This document shows positions 1 to 5,580 of a stretch of 6,061 nt of DNA, piece after piece. Source of the DNA: an uncultured Collinsella sp. (GTDB lineage: Bacteria > Actinomycetota > Coriobacteriia > Coriobacteriales > Coriobacteriaceae); NCBI GenBank assembly GCA_902478985.1, contig CABSNH010000098.1, positions 1 to 6,061 of the forward strand, read 5' to 3'. Positions within the stretch are counted from its first letter, which is position 1. Each line of letters opens with the position of its first letter. The position numbers and the translations under genes were made by a program. The notes below the pieces were generated by a model. That model was not told the origin of the DNA. It did no database searches and was given only the letters and a program-made list of their open reading frames with translations.

Positions 1-263
1 GGTCACTGCCCGAGCTCATCAAAAAGGTGGTGGCCAAGGTCGCGCAGGGTGGCGGGCAGTGCGAGGAAGTGCTTGCGGCCGTCGACGACCGGCAGCAGAC
101 CGTCGCGCCCGATACTCCGTTCGCCGCATCCTGGGCGGCGGCGGATCAGCTTTACGCGGACCTGGGTATCGCTGCGTCGCCCGTATCCGACGATTGCGGT
201 TGGGACGCAATCTATTCCGAAGCCATGGATGAGCATTATCGCCAAAAGGGGATGATCCTGTGA
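1..263 (+). CDS. Putative RelB/DinJ-like antitoxin, 3' part only
   Basis: The frame is open from base 3 to a TGA at 261-263, and the true start lies left of the window, so about 86 C-terminal residues are visible. The visible protein begins SLPELIKKVVAKVA, which resembles the helix after the ribbon-helix-helix DNA-binding part of RelB/DinJ antitoxins. A middle stretch, AADQLYADLGI, resembles the DinJ segment DADDLFDKLGI, and the tail is acidic and aromatic (CGWDAIYSEAMDEHY). In that family the N-terminus binds the operator and the C-terminus wraps the toxin. The stop codon overlaps the start of the downstream PIN gene in a GTGA tetranucleotide, which implies translational coupling and is the classic antitoxin-then-toxin order. 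The family call rests on weak similarity and gene order, because the diagnostic N-terminus is missing. A GTG at base 27 is an internal codon, not a supported start. Confidence 0.5.
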   Translation, partial: SLPELIKKVVAKVAQGGGQCEEVLAAVDDRQQTVAPDTPFAASWAAADQLYADLGIAASPVSDDCGWDAIYSEAMDEHYRQKGMIL

Positions 264-775
264 GCGGGGCTCCCCTCAAAATAATGGTGGATGCCAACGT
301 ATGGGTTGATTCGTTTTGCGTCGACCATGCCGAGTCGCTTGCCGCGCGTGCGTTTATCGGACGGGCTGCGGAATCTGGCGCAGCGTTGCTCTTTCCGGTG
401 CATATCGCCAAGGATGTACTGTATGTTGTCCAGCACGAGCTCAAGCGCAGGGTTATTGCTAAAAAAGGCTCGGTCGACGAAGCATCGGCACGAGCGATAG
501 GCGAGGCCGCGCTGGCGTTTGTTCGAAATATGACCGAAAACGCCACCGCCGTGGGCGCAGACGCATCCGATTTGTGGTTGGCCGATAAGTATCTAACGCT
601 TCATCATGATTACGAGGATAATTTGGTGTTGGCGGCATGCAGACGCGCTGGGGCAGATTACTTGGTAACTAACGATCGCAAACTGCTCGAACATGCCGAT
701 CTTGCAGCAAAGACACCTCGTCAAATGATGCCGATTCTTATTTTGGCCGAACGCGGCGGCGCGGCTATCAGTTGA
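260..775 (+). CDS. PIN-domain protein, putative ribonuclease toxin of a TA pair
   Basis: This 171-residue protein fits a single PIN domain. Residues 8-17 form the first strand with the catalytic Asp (IMVDANVWVD, D11). E60 (VVQHEL) is a candidate for the middle acidic residue. Y118-E119-D120-N121 followed by LVLAAC carries the third acid (D120). YLVTNDRKLL at 134-143 gives the last strand with the N138-D139 pair. In the family these acids bind Mg2+/Mn2+ and cut single-stranded RNA, often tRNA, rRNA or mRNA. All key positions look intact, so the enzyme is probably active. The GTG start at 260 overlaps the stop of the antitoxin-like gene by 4 bp and has AAAAGGGG about nine bases upstream. No signal peptide or membrane segment is visible, so it should be cytoplasmic. 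Codons such as AAT, TTA and GAT are more frequent than in the ribosomal genes here, which suits an accessory gene. The toxin role is inferred from the fold and the pairing. Confidence 0.75.
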   Translation: MSGAPLKIMVDANVWVDSFCVDHAESLAARAFIGRAAESGAALLFPVHIAKDVLYVVQHELKRRVIAKKGSVDEASARAIGEAALAFVRNMTENATAVGADASDLWLADKYLTLHHDYEDNLVLAACRRAGADYLVTNDRKLLEHADLAAKTPRQMMPILILAERGGAAIS

Positions 776-805
776 CGCGAACTGTTTGCAGGCCTCTTGG
801 ACGAC

Positions 806-827
806 GATGCGCCAAGGGACCCGCATC
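806..827. terminator. Weak inverted repeat between convergent genes
   Basis: GATGCG (806-811) and CGCATC (822-827) form a perfect 6-bp stem with a 10-nt loop in the 58-bp gap between the PIN gene and the convergent gene at 834-1268. The position suits a bidirectional terminator. However, no T-run follows on either strand, so intrinsic termination is not shown. It may only be a stalling or mRNA-end structure. Confidence 0.2.
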
Positions 828-833
828 TGCTAT

Positions 834-1268
834 TTACAAAAGCTCGGCCTTAATGGCGGGACTTTCTGCGAGCTGCTCGGCTGCCTTTTCGTCGGAGCTA
901 TCGAGTGCTGCCAGACTGCGGTAGACCCACTCGTTGACCTGGGTGTTCTTGACGCCTGCGGTCTGCATAAGGGCGCCTACCTCGCGGATTGCTGCGAGCA
1001 GATCGGCTTTGGGACCCGCGAGCTCGACCTCGATGCCGTGGTAGGCGGCCACGCCGCGGTTCTCACTCACGTGGTCGATAAAGCCCTCGACGGTCTCAAG
1101 CTGCTGGGCGAGAGCTGCATCATCGTCAGCGTCCAGCACGACAAGTGCGTTCGATACCGTGAGGGCGGGATGTCCGCAGGGGACAAAGCCTTCGATGACA
1201 TCCATAGCTTCGGTAATGGTTGAGCCCAGGCCTGCGAGAGCATTGACGAGTTGCTGCTTGGTATCCAT
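834..1268 (-). CDS. Uncharacterised acidic 144-residue protein
   Basis: I do not recognise a family. The ATG at 1268 (read leftwards) is preceded by GAAAGGACCGTT, giving an AAAGGA ribosome-binding site seven bases from the start. A plausible promoter lies further upstream, and the gene ends in TAA. The protein is strongly acidic, with about 23 Asp/Glu against 8 Lys/Arg, and rich in Ala and Leu. It has one Cys (in VPCGHP, about residue 31) and no signal peptide or membrane segment, so a soluble cytoplasmic protein is likely. A strand-like ALVVLDADDD stretch around 41-50 and a GIEVELAGPKADLLAAIREVGALM stretch around 77-100 suggest an alpha/beta N-terminal half. The C-terminal third looks helical (NEWVYRSLAALDSSDEKAAEQL). 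The opposite-strand frame over the same bases has a TTG start with no ribosome-binding site and many Cys, so I prefer this strand. It is convergent with the PIN gene and divergent from ssrA. Confidence 0.7.
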   Translation of the reverse strand: MDTKQQLVNALAGLGSTITEAMDVIEGFVPCGHPALTVSNALVVLDADDDAALAQQLETVEGFIDHVSENRGVAAYHGIEVELAGPKADLLAAIREVGALMQTAGVKNTQVNEWVYRSLAALDSSDEKAAEQLAESPAIKAELL

Positions 1269-1302
1269 AACGGTCCTTTCGACGGGTCAATTTTGCTTGG
1301 CG

Positions 1303-1330
1303 AAAATATACGTGACGCGTTCGGTGGCAA
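1303..1330 (-). promoter_or_regulatory. Candidate promoter of the 834-1268 gene
   Basis: Read on the - strand, TTGCCA (1330-1325) is followed after 16 bases by TATTTT (1308-1303). An overlapping TATATT (1310-1305) has a 14-base spacer. The -35 matches the consensus at five of six bases. The start of transcription would fall near 1296, leaving a leader of about 28 nt that contains only the ribosome-binding site. No operator or riboswitch is visible in so short a leader. Confidence 0.45.
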
Positions 1331-1400
1331 AAGTGCGAAGTGTGGTGCACATTAGGGTCTTCACAGCTCGTGCATAGAACAGCTGTCTGCCTTTAGAACG

Positions 1401-1409
1401 TGGTAAGAT
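1401..1409 (+). promoter_or_regulatory. Candidate extended -10 promoter for pre-tmRNA
   Basis: TGGTAAGAT is an extended -10 (TG, one base, then TAAGAT) with no good -35 at the usual distance. Transcription would start near 1416, about 92 nt before the mature tmRNA 5' end. The bases just before 1508 contain no convincing -10, so a longer precursor trimmed by RNase P is plausible. A very similar TGGTAAACT lies upstream of the EIIA gene at 5602. This call is tentative. Confidence 0.35.
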
Positions 1410-1421
1410 AGCTATCCACGA

Positions 1422-1437
1422 GCGGGGCTCACCCCGC
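1422..1437 (+). other. GC hairpin in the presumed ssrA leader
   Basis: GCGGGG (1422-1427) and CCCCGC (1432-1437) form a perfect 6-bp stem closed by the tetraloop CTCA, with CAC (1417-1419) and GTG (1438-1440) able to extend it past a two-base bulge. The following bases, GTGTTCCTTG, are not a proper T-run, so it is not a clean intrinsic terminator. It lies between the candidate promoter and the tmRNA 5' end and could be a processing or attenuation structure. Confidence 0.4.
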
Positions 1438-1507
1438 GTGTTCCTTGAAAAGTCGACGGTTATCGGGTGTTTGCAGGTCCGATACCATCCAGACTTTCCC
1501 AATATCC

Positions 1508-1871
1508 GGGGGCGACTGGTTTCGACACGATAGCTCTGAGAGAGGAAGCAAGCCGAGGTCTCCTCGCCTCGTTAAACAGGGGTACCGTCAAATTGAATTG
1601 ACAACAACTCTTCTTTTGAGCCTATGGCTCTCGCTGCTTAGTTTATAGCGGCGCGTCAACCCGGTGATTTCCCCGACACCGGCGCGACGTCATGTTAGGG
1701 GAATGCTCCTGCGCACGTAATCGGTATGGCGCGGGCTAAGACCGAACCGGTTGGGATGCCGCGAGCGTGTCGCTGCGCGCAAAGCGTCCGAGACAAAACC
1801 AGTGACTGAGCTTGGAGATGCCAATCAGGGGGCTTTCGTGGACCGGAGTTCGATTCTCCGCGCTTCCACCA
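1508..1871 (+). ncRNA. ssrA: tmRNA (transfer-messenger RNA, ssrA)
   Basis: This is a one-piece tmRNA of 364 nt. The 5' end GGGGGCG (1508-1514) pairs with CGCTTCC (1861-1867), giving a 7-bp acceptor stem that carries the G3-U70 wobble recognised by alanyl-tRNA synthetase. An encoded ACCA (1868-1871) follows. The 5' part has the conserved GACTGGTTTCGACA block. The T-arm is CGGAG (1844-1848), loop TTCGATT, CTCCG (1856-1860). The mRNA-like part lies near 1600-1641. With SmpB and EF-Tu, tmRNA enters ribosomes stalled on broken mRNA, accepts the nascent chain on its alanine, and then templates a degradation tag. Boundaries are set by the acceptor pairing and the encoded CCA, so they should be accurate to a base or two. 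The gene is followed by a strong terminator and transcribed alone. Confidence 0.96.
1600..1641 (+). other. tmRNA tag-peptide reading frame
   Basis: The frame GAC-AAC-AAC through GCT-GCT-TAG encodes DNNSSFEPMALAA, ending in the hydrophobic ALAA tail that ClpXP and related proteases recognise. An in-frame TGA at 1594-1596 limits the tag to at most one further residue (Ile, codon 1597-1599). The resume codon is therefore GAC (Asp) or, less likely, ATT. The choice of GAC is inferred, because tmRNA resume codons usually encode Ala, Gly or Asp. Confidence 0.8.
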
Positions 1872-1879
1872 TAAGTAAC

Positions 1880-1917
1880 AGGCAGGTAGATACTTATATC
1901 TACCTGCCTTTTTATTT
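1880..1917 (+). terminator. Intrinsic terminator of ssrA
   Basis: A perfect 13-bp stem (1880-1892 with 1897-1909) closes a CTTA tetraloop and runs directly into TTTTTATTT. It begins nine bases after the encoded CCA, which fits RNase-trimmed 3' maturation of tmRNA. Confidence 0.93.
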
Positions 1918-1928
1918 CTAGTCCGTAC

Positions 1929-1947
1929 CGCGGAAAATCGAACTCTG
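1929..1947 (+). repeat. Imperfect inverted copy of the tmRNA T-arm
   Basis: These 19 bases match the reverse complement of tmRNA positions 1844-1862 (T-arm plus the start of the acceptor 3' strand) at 17 of 19 positions, with differences at positions 7 and 18. A + strand transcript of this stretch would be antisense to the tmRNA 3' domain. Read on the - strand it resembles a T-arm, but its stem no longer pairs (CAGAG against TTCCG), so it is not a working tRNA fragment. Whether it is a relic of a past recombination or a functional pairing site cannot be told from one genome. Confidence 0.5.
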
Positions 1948-1954
1948 TGCAGGG

Positions 1955-2061
1955 CGCGGGCGTCAAGAAAACGCGTGAGCGTTTTTAGCCCGCGGGCGAG
2001 GGCGCCGGCAGGCGGCCGAAGCCGGTGCGGATTTGCGAAGCAAATACGCGGATTCTCCGCG
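1955..2061 (+). other. Block of four adjacent hairpins, possible structured RNA
   Basis: The 370-base gap between ssrA and the patatin gene holds no supported gene but four consecutive stems. The first is CGCGGGC (1955-1961) with GCCCGCG (1988-1994), enclosing AAAACGC-GTGA-GCGTTTT (1968-1985). The second is 2002-2009 with 2021-2028 (8 bp, one G-U). The third is ATTTGC-GAA-GCAAAT (2031-2045). The fourth is CGCGGA-TTC-TCCGCG (2047-2061). In addition, CGCGGA at 1929-1934 could pair with 2056-2061 to enclose the first three. The inner part of the first stem, with A-run and T-run flanks, could act as a weak terminator in either direction. The rest may be an extragenic repeat or an untranslated structured RNA. 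Bases 2063-2230 are plain intergenic sequence with nothing I can name. Confidence 0.4.
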
Positions 2062-2241
2062 CAAAGCCTCAACCCTATATAGATGCGATGATATCGAATC
2101 TCAGCCTGCCATGCGCCGCAGCAACGCAGAGTGGGACGCGCTTTCCCGCCGACCGCCCCGTCCTCCGCAACTCCAAAACCAATGCGCTCTCTATCCCAAA
2201 ACTGGGTAGAAGAAGCCCAAACGAAACAGCAGGAGGTCAAT

Positions 2242-3120
2242 ATGACTGCAGAAGATAGGGCAAAGAACGCCGGCAAGGTCGCGCTCGTTTTGGAGGGCGG
2301 CAGCTTCCGCGGGCAATTTACCGCAGGCGTGCTCGACGTCCTCATGGAGGTCGGCGTCGAGATTCCGGCTGTCTATGGCGTATCGGCCGGCGCCCTCAAC
2401 GGCGTCAACTACAAGTCGCACCAGATCGGCCGTGCCAACCGCATCAACCTGGCTTTCTGTAACGACAGCCGCTACATGGGTGCCGCATCGTTTGCGTCCA
2501 CGGGCTCTATTGTGGGTTACGACTTTATCTTTAACGACGTCCAGGACCGCCTGGATCCCTTTGACAACGAGACGTTCGACGCCAGCCCCATCGAGATGTA
2601 CGCCGCCGCGACGGACATGCTCTTTGGAACTGCCGCGTACCTGCCGGTCAAAAGCGCCGTGCTCGACCTCGATGCCGTGCGCGCCTCGACGTCGCTGCCG
2701 CTGGTGACGCCGCCGGTCGAGATTGACGGGCACAAATACGTCGACGGCGGCGTAGCCGATTCGGTCCCTATCGAGCATGTGCTCGAGGAGGCGGGCTTCG
2801 ACCGTGCGGTCGTTATCGTTACGCAGGACCGCTCATACGAGAAAAAGCCTTACGAGTTTATGCCCGCCGCGCGCGCCCGCTATGCCGACTACCCCTACCT
2901 GCTCGAGGCTATCGAGACGCGCCACGACCGCTATAACATCCAACGCATGCATCTGTGGAAGTATGAGCGCGAGGGCCGTGCGCTGGTCGTTGCTCCGCAA
3001 AAGCCGGTCGAGGTCGGCCACGTTGAGCACGATCCGGCAAAGCTCCTCGACCTGTATATTCAGGGCCGCCAGGAGGCAAAGCGATTGCTGGGAGATATCG
3101 AGGCGTTTGTCGAGCGCTAG
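2242..3120 (+). CDS. Patatin-like phospholipase, YjjU-like
   Basis: This 292-residue cytoplasmic protein carries the complete patatin Ser-Asp dyad machinery. The oxyanion glycine loop is GGSFRG (residues 19-24). The nucleophile elbow is GVSAG with Ser48. The Asp motif is DGG with Asp168 (YVDGGVADSVP). Patatins cleave ester bonds of phospholipids and other acyl lipids; the substrate here is unknown. GVSAGAL followed by an N-Y-x-S-x-Q-x-G-R-x-x-R-I-N-L stretch resembles E. coli YjjU, which is longer at its C-terminus. I chose the ATG at 2242 because AGGAGGT (2231-2237) sits at ideal spacing. The upstream GTG at 2131 would add 37 non-conserved residues read from intergenic sequence. There is no signal peptide. 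No convincing promoter is seen, and the gene stands alone between ssrA and rplM. After the stop there is a perfect 10-bp palindrome (3121-3130) but no T-run, so its terminator is not identified. Confidence 0.9.
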   Translation: MTAEDRAKNAGKVALVLEGGSFRGQFTAGVLDVLMEVGVEIPAVYGVSAGALNGVNYKSHQIGRANRINLAFCNDSRYMGAASFASTGSIVGYDFIFNDVQDRLDPFDNETFDASPIEMYAAATDMLFGTAAYLPVKSAVLDLDAVRASTSLPLVTPPVEIDGHKYVDGGVADSVPIEHVLEEAGFDRAVVIVTQDRSYEKKPYEFMPAARARYADYPYLLEAIETRHDRYNIQRMHLWKYEREGRALVVAPQKPVEVGHVEHDPAKLLDLYIQGRQEAKRLLGDIEAFVER

Positions 3121-3183
3121 CGTCGCGACGTCATGACCCATGGACGACATGTGCAGAAAGTCTGGTCAGAGCCAAAATACCTG

Positions 3184-3211
3184 TTGACTCGGGCGACGAG
3201 CGGGGTAATAT
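3184..3211 (+). promoter_or_regulatory. Promoter of rplM-rpsI
   Basis: TTGACT (3184-3189) and TAATAT (3206-3211) lie 16 bases apart, each close to the sigma70/SigA consensus. Transcription would start near 3218, giving a leader of about 60 nt before rplM. This is the best promoter in the window, as expected for a ribosomal-protein operon. Confidence 0.8.
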
Positions 3212-3222
3212 GGACGGGTTAC

Positions 3223-3248
3223 TTGCAGAGCCCCGTGAATCTCTGTAA
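3223..3248 (+). promoter_or_regulatory. Hairpin in the rplM leader
   Basis: TTGCAGAG (3223-3230) pairs with CTCTGTAA (3241-3248), an 8-bp stem with one G-U and a 10-nt loop CCCCGTGAAT. It sits in the short leader between the promoter and the ribosome-binding site GGAGGAG (3266-3272). L13 leaders that regulate rplM-rpsI are known in Firmicutes, so this may be an autoregulatory site, but no conserved consensus is visible to me. Confidence 0.45.
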
Positions 3249-3277
3249 CAACACGTACTGTACATGGAGGAGTCTAA

Positions 3278-3721
3278 GTGATTTCGAAATCGACTCACTA
3301 CGCCAAGCAGGGCGAGGTCCAGCGCAACTGGGTTCTCGTCGACGCCGATGGTGCTGTCCTGGGCCGTCTTGCCACCCAGATCGCAATGATCCTGCGCGGT
3401 AAGAACAAGCCCCAGTTCACGCCCAACAGCGACTGCGGCGACTTCGTTGTCGTCATCAACGCCGATAAGGTCCAGCTTACCGGTAACAAGGCCGACACGA
3501 AGACCTATTATCGCCACAGCGGCTACAACGGCGGCCTCAAGGCTGAGAGCTTCCGCCAGGCTATGGAGAAGCACCCGGAGAAGGTCATCGAGCGCGCCGT
3601 TCGCGGCATGCTGCCCAAGACCACCCTCGGCCGTGCCCAGATGACCAAGCTTAAGGTCTACGCTGGTGCCGAGCATCCGCACGCTGCCCAGAACCCCACG
3701 AAGATTGAGCTGGAGGCTTAA
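3278..3721 (+). CDS. rplM: 50S ribosomal protein L13
   Basis: The 147-residue product has the family hallmarks. The N-terminal block is W-V-L-V-D-A-D-G-x-V-L-G-R-L-A-T (about residues 18-33). It is followed by ILRGKNKPQFTPNSDCGDFVVVINADKVQLTGNK (38-71), YYRHSGYNGGLK (77-88) and the ERAVRGMLPKTTLGR segment (107-121). L13 is an early-binding protein of the large subunit that contacts 23S rRNA and is needed for 50S assembly. The GTG start is supported by GGAGGAG five bases upstream and by the usual length of about 142-147 residues. It is the first gene of an rplM-rpsI operon, two bases before rpsI, with its own promoter and a structured leader. Codon use is strongly biased, as expected for high expression. 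Confidence 0.98.
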   Translation: MISKSTHYAKQGEVQRNWVLVDADGAVLGRLATQIAMILRGKNKPQFTPNSDCGDFVVVINADKVQLTGNKADTKTYYRHSGYNGGLKAESFRQAMEKHPEKVIERAVRGMLPKTTLGRAQMTKLKVYAGAEHPHAAQNPTKIELEA

Positions 3722-3723
3722 AG

Positions 3724-4119
<396 letters not shown>

Positions 4120-4124
4120 GGTTT

Positions 4125-4141
4125 TATCTCCTTACGAGATA
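4125..4141 (+). other. Small hairpin after rpsI
   Basis: TATCTC (4125-4130) and GAGATA (4136-4141) form a perfect 6-bp stem with loop CTTAC, between the rpsI stop and the main terminator. It has no T-run and could protect the mRNA 3' end or be incidental. Confidence 0.35.
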
Positions 4142-4149
4142 CAATGTAC

Positions 4150-4194
4150 AAGCGGGGCCTGCCGATTGCTCGGCGGGTCCCGCTTTTCTTTTTC
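4150..4194 (+). terminator. Intrinsic terminator of rplM-rpsI
   Basis: A 16-bp stem (4150-4165 with 4170-4185, two G-U pairs) closes a TTGC loop and runs into TTTTCTTTTT. It closes the ribosomal operon, so glmM downstream needs readthrough or its own promoter. I see no strong promoter in the remaining 48 bases. Confidence 0.93.
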
Positions 4195-4242
4195 GACTAG
4201 GGTGGGCGGTTGCATATCGCCTGCTAGGGAAGGAGCGATCCT

Positions 4243-5580
4243 ATGCCCCAGAACATCTTCGGTACCGATGGCGTCCGCGGCGTCGCCAACGCCGACCTCT
4301 CGTGCGATCTCGCGTTTCGTCTTGGCCGTGCGGCGACCAAGTTCCTTGGTCCGGACATTTGCATCGGCCGTGACACGCGTCTTTCGGGCACCATGCTCGA
4401 GAGTGCTCTGACCGCCGGCATTATGGCCGAGGGCGGCCGACCGCACTGCTGCGGCGTTATCCCTACGCCGGCCGTGGCGCTGCTCACCGTCCAAAACGAG
4501 CTCGACGGCGGCATCGTCATCTCTGCTTCGCACAATCCGCCGGAGTTCAACGGCATCAAGTTCTTTAGCCGCAAGGGCATGAAGCTTCCCGATGCTGTCG
4601 AGGAAGAGATCAGCGCCTGGGTCATGTCCGAGGAGGCCATGGCTGCCGACACGCTGCCGACCGGCGCCGGTGTGGGTCACATCATCAAGATGAAGGACGC
4701 CCGCAAGGCATATGTCGATCATGCCATCAACACGCTCGACGGCCTTAAGCTCGACGGCTTGGTTGTTGCCGTCGACTGCGGCCACGGCGCTTCTTGCCAG
4801 ACCACGCCCGCCGCACTGCAGCGCCTGGGCGCCACGGTCCATGCCATCAACACCGACTACTGCGGCACCGACATTAACGTCGAGTGCGGCTCCACTCATC
4901 TTGAGCCCTTGCGTGAGCTCGTACTGCGTACCCACGCCGACATCGGTCTGGCTCACGATGGCGACGCCGATCGCGTGCTGTTCGTGGACAGCGAGGGCAA
5001 CGAGATCGACGGCGACTACATCCTGGCCATCTGCGGCTCTGACCTGGCCGCTCGCGGTAAGCTCGCCAACTCCGAGATCGTCTCGACCGTTATGTGCAAC
5101 CTCGGTTTCTCCATCGCCATGAAGGAGCAGGGCTTTGAGATGGTGCAGACCGCCGTGGGCGACCGCTATGTTCTTGAGCGCATGCTCGAGGACGGTGCTG
5201 TCATCGGCGGCGAGCAGTCCGGCCACATCATCTTCCTGGAGCACAACACCACCGGCGACGGCTTGGTGACGGCCCTGCAGCTTCTGGCCGTGCTCAAGCG
5301 CACCGGCCGCACGCTCACCGACCTTGCCGGCATCATGAAGAAGTACCCGCAGGTGCTCGTCAACGTGCATTCGGACAACAAGGCCGGCCTGGACGATTGC
5401 CAGCCCATCTGGGACGCCGTCGCTGCCGCCGAGAAGGAGCTCAACGGTCGCGGCCGCGTCTTGGTGCGCCCGAGCGGTACCGAGCCGCTGGTTCGCGTTA
5501 TGGCTGAGGCCGAGACGCACGAGCTGACCCAGCGCGTTGTCGACGACATCGTCGAGGTTGTCAAGCGCGAACTTCCCTAA
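4243..5580 (+). CDS. glmM: Phosphoglucosamine mutase
   Basis: The 445-residue enzyme interconverts GlcN-6-P and GlcN-1-P, feeding UDP-GlcNAc for peptidoglycan. All four sites of the alpha-D-phosphohexomutase fold are intact. The active-site loop is ISASHNPPEFNGIKFF, with Ser96 as the phosphoserine and the opening FGTDGVRG (6-13). The metal loop is D239-G240-D241-A242-D243-R244. The sugar-binding loop is E324-Q325-S326-G327-H328. The phosphate-binding loop is RPSGTEP (409-415) followed by LVRVMAEA. The FGTDGVRG start and SASHNP context point to GlmM rather than ManB/PgcA-type mutases, and the length fits the family's usual 445-450 residues. The ATG is supported by AGGGAAGGAG seven bases upstream. 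It follows rplM-rpsI, an arrangement common in Actinobacteria, but is separated by a terminator. Activity needs phosphorylation of Ser96, by autophosphorylation or a kinase. Confidence 0.97.
   Translation: MPQNIFGTDGVRGVANADLSCDLAFRLGRAATKFLGPDICIGRDTRLSGTMLESALTAGIMAEGGRPHCCGVIPTPAVALLTVQNELDGGIVISASHNPPEFNGIKFFSRKGMKLPDAVEEEISAWVMSEEAMAADTLPTGAGVGHIIKMKDARKAYVDHAINTLDGLKLDGLVVAVDCGHGASCQTTPAALQRLGATVHAINTDYCGTDINVECGSTHLEPLRELVLRTHADIGLAHDGDADRVLFVDSEGNEIDGDYILAICGSDLAARGKLANSEIVSTVMCNLGFSIAMKEQGFEMVQTAVGDRYVLERMLEDGAVIGGEQSGHIIFLEHNTTGDGLVTALQLLAVLKRTGRTLTDLAGIMKKYPQVLVNVHSDNKAGLDDCQPIWDAVAAAEKELNGRGRVLVRPSGTEPLVRVMAEAETHELTQRVVDDIVEVVKRELP

Noticed and set aside
19..546. 175-codon frame antisense to the antitoxin and PIN genes
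   Set aside because: Arg/Pro/Ser-rich shadow product with no ribosome-binding site, opposing two coupled genes with recognisable motifs.
786..1223. 145-codon open frame on the + strand over the 834-1268 gene
   Set aside because: TTG start, no ribosome-binding site and a Cys-rich, low-complexity product. The opposite strand has a proper start, ribosome-binding site and promoter.
1445..1648. 67-codon + strand frame running into the tmRNA
   Set aside because: It reads through the tmRNA 5' domain in a frame different from the tag and has no ribosome-binding site.
1695..2345. 216-codon open frame on the - strand across tmRNA, its terminator and the patatin start
   Set aside because: It is antisense to the tmRNA and crosses a strong terminator. 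The typical spurious product includes WWKRGESNSGPRKPPDW, a translation of the reversed tmRNA/tRNA 3' end.
3121..3130. Perfect palindrome CGTCGCGACG after the patatin stop
   Set aside because: Too short to form a useful hairpin, with no T-run. It could be an operator half-site, but nothing supports that.
3124..3135. 12-bp match CGCGACGTCATG to tmRNA bases 1683-1694
   Set aside because: About one exact 12-bp match is expected by chance in a window this size, and neither position is a likely att or regulatory site.
4198..4225. Possible glmM promoter around GCATATC (4212-4218)
   Set aside because: No -35 better than two of six matches at an acceptable distance.
4132..5520. 462-codon open frame antisense to glmM
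   Set aside because: Long antisense frames are expected opposite GC-rich genes with strong third-base bias. All catalytic motifs are on the glmM strand.
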